Shown here piece by piece: positions 35,487-44,100 of a stretch of DNA of 64,000 nucleotides. The translations under genes were made by a program, and so were the position numbers. Below the pieces are notes generated by a model. The model was given only the letters and a program-made list of their open reading frames with translations. It was not told where the DNA came from and searched no databases. Source of the stretch: Syntrophaceae bacterium (GTDB lineage: Bacteria > Desulfobacterota > Syntrophia > Syntrophales > UBA2192); contig JABLXY010000002.1 in NCBI GenBank assembly GCA_013177795.1, positions 1-64,000 of the forward strand, written 5' to 3'. Each line of letters begins with the position of its first letter. Position 1 is the stretch's first letter.

Positions 35487-36461
35487 TCACGAGGCACCCA
35501 GGATTCTGCGGACCTGCCATTTCAGGATCCCGAGGCCGAAAGCGGCCGCCACGGCGGGCAGGCAGACGGCCACGACGGCCACGTCGCTCAGCCTGCGGCT
35601 CAGGTAGGCGACGGCTCCCGCATAGGCGGCGATCCCCAGGCCGGCGGCCGCCTTTCCGAACCGGGAGTCCAGGGCGGCAAGCAGCGAGGCCAGCCCGATG
35701 ACCCCCCATACTGCGAGGTAAGGCCTGAAGTACCGCCCCCCGGGCCGGAGGTAGTAGTCCGCGAAAAGCGGTCCCCGCCGGAAGGCGTGCGGCAGCACGG
35801 AGCCGGCGGATGTCCTCTGGATGTACCGCACCTCGACGCCGGTGAAGCGCAGGATCGGCCTCGTCGCGACGATCGTCCTGAGGATGCGCGTGTCATCGCT
35901 CGTTTCCATTCCCCGGTTGTCCGGCTGGCTGGCAAGCCAGCGATCGCGGCTGCACACGAAGCATCCGGTTCCCTTGGGCGCCCGGTCGAAGTTCTCCTCC
36001 GTGATCCAGTAATCGCCCCGCGCGTCCGAGGGGGGGTAGAAGGGGGCGTAGATCCGGCAGCGCAGGAGGTGGAAAAAACGGGCAAACCCCCAGAGGCTCC
36101 CGTCGTAGTCGCGGACATCGGGGATGGCGGGCTCGTACGCACGTGCCTCGATGGCCTTCAGCAGGCCCCGCCCGGGAAGCACACGCACATCGTTGAAAAC
36201 CAGCGTCTCGAACCGGGCCTCCTTGGCGCCCCGGATCCGCGCCTCGATGCGCCCCCGGTTTTCCGGCAGCCGGATCAGCCGGACGGGGAACCGCGAAGCG
36301 ATCGCGGCGGACTCGTCCGTGGAGCCGTCATCGACCACGACGATCTCGAATCGCTCCCGGGGGTATTCCTGGCCGACGAGCGCCGTGAGGCAGGCCTCCA
36401 GGGTCTCCGCGCCGTTGAAGACGGGAACGATGACAGAGAAGGTTGAAACGGGCTCAGCCAT
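35487..36461 (-). CDS. Family 2 glycosyltransferase with C-terminal membrane helices
   Basis: 324 residues. GT-A fold: FSVIVPVFNGAETLEACLTA, then EIVVVDDGSTDESAAI (nucleotide-binding Asp residues). At the place of the usual D-x-D the sequence reads VFNDVRV, so the first acid is Asn. A conserved-looking GTGCFVCSRDRW follows. Two or three helices at about 240-310 anchor it to the membrane. It overlaps the WecB-like gene by eight bases. Donor and acceptor are unknown; the altered DxD makes activity uncertain. Confidence 0.85.
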   Translation of the reverse strand: MAEPVSTFSVIVPVFNGAETLEACLTALVGQEYPRERFEIVVVDDGSTDESAAIASRFPVRLIRLPENRGRIEARIRGAKEARFETLVFNDVRVLPGRGLLKAIEARAYEPAIPDVRDYDGSLWGFARFFHLLRCRIYAPFYPPSDARGDYWITEENFDRAPKGTGCFVCSRDRWLASQPDNRGMETSDDTRILRTIVATRPILRFTGVEVRYIQRTSAGSVLPHAFRRGPLFADYYLRPGGRYFRPYLAVWGVIGLASLLAALDSRFGKAAAGLGIAAYAGAVAYLSRRLSDVAVVAVCLPAVAAAFGLGILKWQVRRILGAS

Positions 36462-37563
36462 GGGACTCCAGAAACCGCTCCAGGTGATCCACGATGGTGC
36501 GGGAGGGGGAGACCGCCTCGTCCCCGTCGCCCCGCCGCCTGAGGGTCGGCAGGGCCTTCAGGAAGTGCTCGACCCTCTCGCGGGAGAAGTCTGCCAGCAT
36601 CGCGTTTTCGCCCAGCCCCTCCATCCGTTCCGTCTTGGCCCGCATGATGAGGCATGGGATGTTGAGGCTGTAGCATTCCTCCTGGATGCTGCCCCCGTCG
36701 GTGACCGCGAAATCGGCCCCGGCCAGGAGTTCCAGGAATTTCAGATAGGGCTGCAGGGGGATCATCTCCACTGTCCCGCAGCGCTGCAGGCGCTCCATGA
36801 GGTTGAGCCGCTCGAGCCGCCTGCGGGTCGGCTCGTGGAGGACGAACAGGACACGCCGCTCCCCGGCGATCCGCTCGAGGATGCCGGTCAGCGCCCGCAT
36901 GCGGGCCGGGGAGAAGAGGGTTTCCGTGCGGTGGATCGTGACGACGGCATACGGCCCGGCGGGACGGTCCTGCCCTGTGCGCCGTGCCCGGGCGAACCGG
37001 ACCGTGTCGATGACGGTGTTTCCCCCGGCGTGGACCGACTTCGCCCCGTAGCCCATACGGCCCAGGTTGTCCATGGCCCAGTCCGAGGGGGCGAAGAGGA
37101 TGTCGCTGAAGCGCATGGCAACGAGCCGGATCATCTCCTCGGGGAAAGGGTCCAGGAGGTGATGGCTTCTCAGCCCCGCCTCGACGTGGGCGACCGGGAT
37201 CCCGCACCGCTTGGCATAGAGCAGCGAAAAGAGCGTGGTCAGCGTGTCCCCGTGGATGATGCAGACCCCTTTGCGGTCCCCTCGAAAGATCGTCCGGGCA
37301 AGGTCCTCGCGGGGGGTCAGGAGGCGCAGCAGCGTCTCCAGCGTCCAGAGCGCCGCCTGGCCGAGGGTTGCGATGTTCGCCGCCCGGGGCCGCAGATGCG
37401 TGTCGGCGCCGCGGAGGCCGAATTCGCCGGCCAGGTCCGCCGTGATGGCCGCGTGCTGGCCCGTTTCGATGAGATGGAAGGGGAGGCCTCGGCGATTCAT
37501 TTCCATCATCAGGGGGGCCGTCTTGATGAACTGGGCCTTCGTTCCGATAAACACGTGGATCAT
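36454..37563 (-). CDS. UDP-GlcNAc 2-epimerase-like protein (WecB family, divergent)
   Basis: 369 residues from ATG 37563, overlapping the upstream GT2 stop by four bases. WecB-type landmarks: HGDTLTTLF, HVEAGLRSHH, FPEEMIR, HAGGNTVIDTV and VTDGGSIQEECYS. WecB interconverts UDP-GlcNAc and UDP-ManNAc. Two canonical motifs are altered: PEExNR is PEEMIR and the DSGG active-site motif is DGGS. The nucleotide-sugar substrate may therefore differ from that of WecB. Confidence 0.8.
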   Translation of the reverse strand: MIHVFIGTKAQFIKTAPLMMEMNRRGLPFHLIETGQHAAITADLAGEFGLRGADTHLRPRAANIATLGQAALWTLETLLRLLTPREDLARTIFRGDRKGVCIIHGDTLTTLFSLLYAKRCGIPVAHVEAGLRSHHLLDPFPEEMIRLVAMRFSDILFAPSDWAMDNLGRMGYGAKSVHAGGNTVIDTVRFARARRTGQDRPAGPYAVVTIHRTETLFSPARMRALTGILERIAGERRVLFVLHEPTRRRLERLNLMERLQRCGTVEMIPLQPYLKFLELLAGADFAVTDGGSIQEECYSLNIPCLIMRAKTERMEGLGENAMLADFSRERVEHFLKALPTLRRRGDGDEAVSPSRTIVDHLERFLESHG

Positions 37564-38522
37564 GTCGGCTGCGCAGGGCCTCCCCGGGGGTCCTCCTCTC
37601 CGCCCGGAGCGTTCGGCGGGCATTCGCTCCGGTCGAAACGCAACTGGGCCACCTGCTCGGAGACCAGGCCGACCATGAAGACGACGACTGCCATGGTCAT
37701 CAACATGGCCGAGGTGGGTCCGTAGCGGGCATCGAAATAGAAGATGCGGATCAGGCCGTAGGAGAGTCCCAGCAGGAACATGGCGAGGCTCACCGGCAGG
37801 AACACCTTCATGGGCGAAAAGAGGGTCGCGATCTTCAGGATGATCATGAAAAAGCGGACGCCGTCCCGGATGATCCGGATCTTGCTCTTGCCCACGCGGC
37901 GCGAGGTCTTCACAGGGACGTACTTCAGGCTCCTCCCGGAGCGGACGATGGACAGGGTCAGCGTCGTGGGGTACGAGTAGGTGTTCGGCAGCAGGTACAG
38001 AAACGCTCGGGCGGCGTGGGCCTTGATGGCCCGGAACCCGGAGGTCAGGTCCTCGATCCGCCGATTGCAGACATACGACGCAAACCCGTTGTAGATCATG
38101 TTGGCCAGGTCCCGGTGGAGGCTGGTCTCCGATTCCTTCGTGCGGGCGCCAACGACCATGTCGTGCGTCCCCACGTGCTCGAGAAGCCGGGGGATGTCCG
38201 CGGGGTCATGCTGGCCGTCGGCGTCCATCATGACGATCACGCGGCCCCGGGCCTCGCGGATGCCGGTCTTGACGGCTGCCCCGTTCCCGATGTTGTAGGG
38301 GTGCGAGACGACCCGGGCCCCCTTCTCCCGCGCCCGTGCGGCGGTCCCGTCGGTGGAGCCGTCGTCGACGACGATGACCTCCCAGGGGCGACCCAGCGGC
38401 TCCATGACCGCACCGAGCCGCTCGAGCAAAGGGGCAATCCCCTGTTCCTCCTGGAAGGCAGGCAGAATGATGCTGATTTCAACAGGTGATTCTGGCGCAG
38501 CGGTCAACGGCCCAGTTTCCAT
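37560..38522 (-). CDS. Family 2 glycosyltransferase (polyprenyl-phosphate type)
   Basis: 320 residues: GT-A domain with ISIILPAFQEEQGIAPLLER, EVIVVDDGSTDGTAARAR, and the D-x-D in MMDADGQHDP. The DPM1/GtrB-like acceptor region is DLTSGFRAIKAHAARAFLYL, and two C-terminal helices follow (about 245-295). Such enzymes load a sugar on undecaprenyl phosphate, the donor form a GT-C enzyme such as the TMTC-like protein would need. First gene of the six-gene operon. Confidence 0.88.
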   Translation of the reverse strand: METGPLTAAPESPVEISIILPAFQEEQGIAPLLERLGAVMEPLGRPWEVIVVDDGSTDGTAARAREKGARVVSHPYNIGNGAAVKTGIREARGRVIVMMDADGQHDPADIPRLLEHVGTHDMVVGARTKESETSLHRDLANMIYNGFASYVCNRRIEDLTSGFRAIKAHAARAFLYLLPNTYSYPTTLTLSIVRSGRSLKYVPVKTSRRVGKSKIRIIRDGVRFFMIILKIATLFSPMKVFLPVSLAMFLLGLSYGLIRIFYFDARYGPTSAMLMTMAVVVFMVGLVSEQVAQLRFDRSECPPNAPGGEEDPRGGPAQPT

Positions 38523-38904
38523 CCTTGCGGAGAGTGCCGGCGCATCGCTTGCAAAACGTCGATTCCTGCCGGCCGGTTATTATGATTATTATTCAACTAA
38601 CATGCCAGAAAAGCCGGCAAAAGGCATCCGGCATAAGGCGTGCAACAATCAATAATTCAAAAAAATCAAGCCGATTCCCTGCTTGCAATCCGCGGGAAAG
38701 CCTGCGGGCCCCGATGCCCCGCGTTCCCGTTGCAAGGGTTGCATAAAATGTCCCTATAACGGCCCCTGGAAAAAATCAAGGGAAAGCTCCGATATAAAAA
38801 AGCTTTTCTCCCCGGCGAATATCGTCTAATAAGGACGGGGAGCGCCCTTTTTGTCACAGAAGATGCATAATTAGGATGTGACTTTTTTCCGGTCCGATTT
38901 GTAT
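38523..38904. other. Divergent intergenic region with a long inverted repeat
   Basis: About 380 bp between the glycan operon and the ECF sigma gene, AT-rich for this genome. It contains the structured element at 38682-38736 and, on the minus strand, TGGCATGTTAGTTGAA (38607-38592), a sigma54-like sequence whose -12 GC is GA. No coding frame looks real. Confidence 0.55.
38682..38736. repeat. Multi-arm inverted repeat (possible structured RNA or operator)
   Basis: CTTGCAA (38682-38688) pairs with TTGCAAG (38730-38736); CGGGAA (38693-38698) with TTCCCG (38724-38729); GCGGG (38704-38708) with CCCGC (38718-38722), around a nine-base loop. An alternative pairing CGCGGG (38691-38696) / CCCGCG (38718-38723) competes with the inner helices. 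Eighteen paired bases in nested order are unlikely by chance. Confidence 0.6.
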
Positions 38905-39471
38905 ATGAAGCAGGTCGACGAAGGGGAGATCATCGGTCGAGTCCTTTCGGGGGACCGCGAGGCCTTCGCCGACCTGGTCGATGCGTACAAAGGGCCGGTT
39001 TTTCGGCTGGCCTTCCGGATGACGGGCAACATCCGGGACGCCGACGACCTGACCCAGGAGATCTTTCTCCGGGCCTTTCAGTCCCTGGCACGCTTCAGGC
39101 CGGGGGAGAGATTCTTCCCCTGGCTCTACACGCTTGGCCTCAACACGATCCGCAACCACCTCCGGAAAAGGAAGGCCATGCCGCAGGAAGAGTCGGTGCA
39201 GGGCATGCCGGAAGCACCGGATCCCTGCGGCGGCCCGGCCGATGAGGCCCTTTGCCGGGAGCGGAGCCGGCGGATCCAGGGCTATCTGATGAGGCTTTCG
39301 CCCGCGGTCCGCGAGACCCTGGTCCTGCGGTTCTACGAGGGGATGAGTTTCGAGGACATCGCCGGCCTGACGGGCGATTCCCTGGGCGGCGCCAAGATGA
39401 AGGCCTACCGGGGCCTGGAAAAGATCCGGGCGATGATGGAGGAAGACGGGTTTGACCATGACGAATCGTGA
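38905..39471 (+). CDS. ECF-family RNA polymerase sigma factor
   Basis: 188 residues from ATG 38905; GTG 38878 would add nine residues, and neither start has a strong ribosome site. Sigma2 (about 15-85) includes LTQEIFLRAFQSLARFRPGE and the WLYTLGLNTIRNHLRKRK -10-binding helix. Sigma4 (about 125-180) has SPAVRETLVLRFYEGMSFED and the recognition helix around GGAKMKAYRGLEKIR. The next gene, a membrane protein overlapping by 14 bases, is placed like an anti-sigma factor. The three pseudopilin genes downstream run in the same direction without gaps, so they are probable members of the same transcript. Confidence 0.92.
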   Translation: MKQVDEGEIIGRVLSGDREAFADLVDAYKGPVFRLAFRMTGNIRDADDLTQEIFLRAFQSLARFRPGERFFPWLYTLGLNTIRNHLRKRKAMPQEESVQGMPEAPDPCGGPADEALCRERSRRIQGYLMRLSPAVRETLVLRFYEGMSFEDIAGLTGDSLGGAKMKAYRGLEKIRAMMEEDGFDHDES

Positions 39472-40150
39472 CGCCGAGCGGTTCAGCAACTTGGACCCCG
39501 ATCGGACCAGGGAACCCATCGTCGAGGAACCGGTCGGGAAGGGCCCCCTTCGCGGCAGCGGCGGTGAAGGCCTCCGTTGGGAGAAGTTCGATGCGATCGC
39601 CCGGATGATGTGTGAGGAACCTGCGCCCGAGCCGCCGGCCGGCCTGGGTGAACGTGTCATGGCCCGTGTCCGGGCCTATCGGCCGGCACCCTGGAAGATT
39701 TTCGTCGAGGCCCTGCTGAAGCCCCGCGCGGTCAGCTTTGATCCGATCCGGGCCCTGCGCGCCCCCGTGTCCGGGCAGGAGTGCTCCTTCTATTTCATCA
39801 TGGTGGGCGTTTTCCATGCCGTCCTCGGCGTGATCCTGATGGCCGGCCTGCGCGGCTTGGACGCTTACCCGGGCTGGCTCCGCTGGCAGCCGCCGATCGC
39901 GCTCGTCACGGCCGCGTGCATGGCGGCCATTGGCCTCTGTCTGCTGAAAGACGGCAATCTGGCCTTTCGTGCGGCACGGATCGGGGCCCTGGTCTATCTC
40001 GGCTTTGCCGTTCTCAACGGTGTCTTCGTGTCCCTGGAATGGAGCGTCCCCGTTTCGGCCTATGCGTCGCTGCTATCGGCGCTCATCGGGCTGCCCACGG
40101 GTTTTTTCCTGATCCGGACCCTGCAGAACTATGGGAAACGGTATGCGTAG
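39458..40150 (+). CDS. Probable membrane anti-sigma factor, no zinc motif
   Basis: 230 residues; ATG 39458 (TTG 39452 possible), overlapping the sigma gene by 14 bases. An N-terminal cytoplasmic region of about 100 residues ends in EPPAGLGERVMARVRAYRP, a stretch often seen in anti-sigma proteins just after the sigma-binding domain. The HxxxCxxC zinc motif of ZAS anti-sigmas is absent. Four membrane helices follow (about 110-225). Position and topology suggest it holds the ECF factor at the membrane; the family is not one I recognise. Confidence 0.6.
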   Translation: MTNRDAERFSNLDPDRTREPIVEEPVGKGPLRGSGGEGLRWEKFDAIARMMCEEPAPEPPAGLGERVMARVRAYRPAPWKIFVEALLKPRAVSFDPIRALRAPVSGQECSFYFIMVGVFHAVLGVILMAGLRGLDAYPGWLRWQPPIALVTAACMAAIGLCLLKDGNLAFRAARIGALVYLGFAVLNGVFVSLEWSVPVSAYASLLSALIGLPTGFFLIRTLQNYGKRYA

Positions 40151-40604
40151 AGTGATTCCAAAAGGCAGGTCCTGCGGGCAGGGCGGGTTCACCCTGTTCG
40201 AGATCATCGTGGTGCTCCTGCTGCTCGGGGTTGTCACCTATTTTGCCGCCACGAGGCTGTTCTCCGACGACGCGCCCACCCGGACGGCCGAGCTGGAGCT
40301 CGTGAAGAACCATCTGCGCTACGCCCAGTCGAGGGCCATGAACTCCGAGAGCAGCTGGGGGATCAAGTTCGGGTCGTCGACGCGGTACTGGCTCTTCAGG
40401 GGCACCGATGAAAACACGGTGATCCGCCTTCCCGGCGTCGAGTCGTCGGACGGTGTCATGCAGCTCGGCGCCATCCAGGTCACGCCGCCTTCGGGAAACA
40501 AGATCACCTTCGACTCCTTTGGGAGCCCCGGCGCAGCGACGATTACCCTGTCCACGACCGCCGGCAGCATCACCGTTACGAAAAACACGGGCTTCATCCC
40601 CTGA
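40131..40604 (+). CDS. Minor pseudopilin, GspH/FimT type
   Basis: 157 residues from ATG 40131 (ATG 40143 also possible), overlapping the anti-sigma gene by 20 bases. Prepilin motif GQGG-FTLFEIIVVLLLLGVV with Glu+5. The globular part resembles GspH/FimT: LVKNHLRYAQSRAMNSESSW, a beta-rich body and the ending TVTKNTGFIP. GspH-type pseudopilins belong to the tip or initiation complex. Confidence 0.85.
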   Translation: MGNGMRRVIPKGRSCGQGGFTLFEIIVVLLLLGVVTYFAATRLFSDDAPTRTAELELVKNHLRYAQSRAMNSESSWGIKFGSSTRYWLFRGTDENTVIRLPGVESSDGVMQLGAIQVTPPSGNKITFDSFGSPGAATITLSTTAGSITVTKNTGFIP

Positions 40605-40624
40605 TCCGCGGAGGTGAAAGAGAC

Positions 40625-41098
40625 ATGGAGAGGACGGCAAGGCAGCTCAAAGGGCCCGCACCAAGCCTCGGACATCGCGGGTTTACCCTGCTGGAGGTGA
40701 TCGTCACAATCGTGATCGCCGCCATCATGGGGGTGTTTTTCGCCCAGTTCGTCGGAACGAACGTCATCCGGAGCGCCGACCCGGTCTACCGGGTGCAGAA
40801 CCTCTCCGGTGCCGCCCACATCATGGAGTACATGAACGCGGACTACAAGAGGCTGGCCGCCACCCAGTCGAACTTTCTGACCATCTTCAAGGACTACGTC
40901 GCGTACGGGAACACCACGGCGAAACCCGCGGGCTACGAGGGCTACCCGTACTATGGGCCCTACCAGATCGTTTATAACGATTACATCAAGTTCGTCTCCG
41001 GCGCCGAGCAGCCGGAGACGGACCCCGCCAATCAGCGGGTCCTCAAGGTCACAATCCGCCGTGGCGACCAGGCCGTGACCGCCCTGTTCACCCGGTAG
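40625..41098 (+). CDS. Minor pseudopilin, PilV/MshD-like
   Basis: 157 residues after GGAGGTG. Prepilin motif GHRG-FTLLEVIVTIVIAAIMGV, Glu+5 present, 19-residue leader. The body (AAHIMEYMNADYKRL and the Tyr-rich EGYPYYGPYQIVYNDY) does not show a specific family. Its position between GspH-like and PilW-like genes matches the MshC-MshD-MshO order of MSHA loci. Confidence 0.8.
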   Translation: MERTARQLKGPAPSLGHRGFTLLEVIVTIVIAAIMGVFFAQFVGTNVIRSADPVYRVQNLSGAAHIMEYMNADYKRLAATQSNFLTIFKDYVAYGNTTAKPAGYEGYPYYGPYQIVYNDYIKFVSGAEQPETDPANQRVLKVTIRRGDQAVTALFTR

Positions 41099-41108
41099 CG
41101 AAGCGGGG

Positions 41109-44100
41109 ATGCGGATTATGAAAAGAAACACGGGCTTCACCCTCATCGAGATCATGGTTTCGCTCGTCCTCGTGGGGCTGATTGCGTCGATTGCCGGCAC
41201 ATCGGTCATAACGGCCACGAGGAGCTACGTCTTCGCCCGGGAGAACAATGCCATCACCCAGAAGGCCCAGCTGGCGCTCAACCGCCTGACCCGCGAGATC
41301 ATCGAGCTCTCCGACGTCCGGGACGCCAGCGCCACGTGCATGGTGTACGAAAGCCCCTACGGCAGACGTGCCGTGGCACTCGTGGGCGGCACGGTCCGTC
41401 TGTTCACCGATTACGCGTACACGGCCTGTCCGACGACCGGGGGTGATGTCCTCGTCGACGGGGTGCAGGCGTTCTCGATCCTCTACAACCCGAACCCGGG
41501 AGGCACGGTGAGCCTCTGGAGCATGGGGCAGGACGTCAAGAATCTCTTTGCGGTGAACATTCAATTCGCCCTGGCACGTCCCGACACGGGCGGGACCGTC
41601 CCCTTCTTCACGACCGTGTCGCCCCGCAACAACAACAACTCGGGCGGCGGCCCCCTGCCCACAGCCGCGTCCCCACCTCCCGAGTACAGAGACAAGCAGT
41701 GCTTCGTCACCACCGCCGCATACGGCGATGCGGATCACCCCGTCGTCGAGGTCTTGAGGCGGTTCAGGGACAGGGTTCTCCTGCCGACGGGCGCGGGGCA
41801 GGCCCTCGTCCGTTTCTATTACGAAATCGGGCCGCCGCTTGCCGCGGCGATCGAGGACAAGCCGGCTGCCTGCATGCTCGTTCGGCTCCTGATCACGCCG
41901 ATGGCGGGGTTTGCCTTCCTGGCTCTCACCTGTCCGGTGATCATCCCCTTTATCTTCCTCCTGTCCTTCGGGGTTGCCCGCCTGAGCGCAAGGGCGCTTG
42001 CGCGGCGATCCCCGCGATTGAAGGCACGCCTGCAGGGCCAGCGCGGGGCCATGCTCGTCACCCTGATTGCGGCCTTGGTGGTCTTTTCGGCCCTCGGCGC
42101 CGTGATGATCGGGATGTTCGGCACGTCGGCCCTGAGCCAGGTGGCGGGCAACAACGCCATGAAGGCCTACTACCTCGCGGAATCGGGGTTCCGCTATGCC
42201 GCCAGCCGCTACATCGCCGTGGACCTGGGAAACGAGGCGGCCAACGAGGCGGCGCGGGAAGCCCTCCTGGAGAATGAACTGCACGCAAAGACGTTCTCCC
42301 TGGGCAGCGACGGCGCGTTCCGGCTTGACGTCTATCCCTACTATTACAAGTCGACGCAGCCCCCTTCCGGACATGAGCTCACGACGAAGGTCTTTGGCGG
42401 TATCCCTGTAGATGGAACCGATTTCAACTCGGGAAGCTGGGTGAAAGTCCAGAGACCAGACAACGTGATCACGTACAACCGCATCTCCGGCGTGAGCACC
42501 CTGGAGCCCAACACGGTGCGCTTCTACCAGATCGATGCGAGCGGAAACATCCTGAGCTGGGATTCCGCGTACGGGGTGGGGTCGACGATCACCCCCGTCT
42601 GCATCCCCGACCGGAACGTGAACAGCCTGCGGCTCATCGGCCCGGACAGCAACGGGCAATATGATCTGGCGTTTGTGTCGGGCACGGGGGCCCGGGCCTT
42701 CCCGGAGAAGAACGGGATCTTCACGGTGAAGTTCCAGGGCGAGGCGAGCCCGAGGGTCCTCGCCTACAGGCAGCGGGACCTTGCGAGCAACCGTCTCAAA
42801 GGCATCACAGACCCCAACGGGGGCAGCCTGCCGACAGGACCGATGGTTGACCCGGGCACCACCGCCCCCTATCAGAACTTCGTCGAGCTCACGAAGTTTG
42901 TCCGCCTGGAGTCAACAGGCACTATAGGCACCGGAGCCTCGGCCGTCAGCCGGAAGGTGACCTACTACACGCCCATCGGGTACGCGAAGGCACAGCCCGA
43001 ACCGAAGAAGAAGTTCCAAGACAAGATGCTGGATTTTGCGAACTGGTACACGGGGGACAACATCGGGCGCATCGGCACCCTGAGGGCCGGGACGAGCTAC
43101 GGCTCGACGATGCGGGTCGACACCCTGCAGACCACAAATACCACTCCCACGGACAGCTGCCTGCGGTTCCGGGAGTTCCAGGTCGGACTCAATCTGGCGG
43201 CAGCGCGCCTCGAGTCCGGGGAAATCATCTATCCGGCGATCCAGCAGGAGTGGCTCCGTGCCGGCAACTACCTGAGCTACGACCTGGAGATGAAGTCGTT
43301 CTACACGTTGATTACCCCGAACGTTCGCCATGCCCTTGGAATTACCTTCCGCCTGGACGAGCAGGGCAACGCCATGGGGTTCACCTACGCCAGGGGGGTA
43401 CCCGGGTTCGACCAATACGGCTGTGACAACGACGGCATCCCCTTCGGTTTCCTGGGGAACATTCCGGGCTATGTGAACTACACGCCGATCCTGCTCGTCT
43501 GGACGAAGGAGTACGCCAAGAAGGAGGTCAACCCCCAGCTCGAGCCCAGCCCGCACTCCATCGAGCCCTTGACCATTGCCGACCCGCCGCCCGTGGGCAG
43601 GGGGACCTATGCCTTCGTCACGAACCAGACGTTCTGGCGAAACGGCGACCGGGTCCGGTTCATCAACACCGGCGGGGCCCTTCCCGCGGGGATCACGGCG
43701 GGCCGCGATTACTACATCCGTAAAATCGAGTCCGGCGGGCTGACGTACCTGTACCTCTTCAGCACTCTGGAGGGGGCCGTGACGTTCGATCGCAATTGGC
43801 CGGGGCTCGTGGACATCACGGACTACGGCACGGGGACGACGACGGTTATCGTCCAGGACCCCATATTCACGAAGCTTGCCCACCAGGTGCTGACGTCGGG
43901 CAACGAGTACTATCAAATCATGACCTCTTCTTTCCTGGACAGCTTTGCGACCTTCACGGCCCGGATCATCGAGGCGCCCTCTGTCTCGTTCGTCGGCGGC
44001 GGCGGCACGGCGGCCCGGGAGATCCGCAGCGGAGAGACCGTCTACCAGACTGCGAACAACCTGCCGGGCGGCCCGGTAAATGCGAAGTACCGCGTGATGC

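Noticed and set aside
38592-38607. Minus-strand TGGCATGTTAGTTGAA as a sigma54 promoter for the glycan operon
   Set aside because: The nearly invariant -12 GC is GA. Too weak to list as a promoter.
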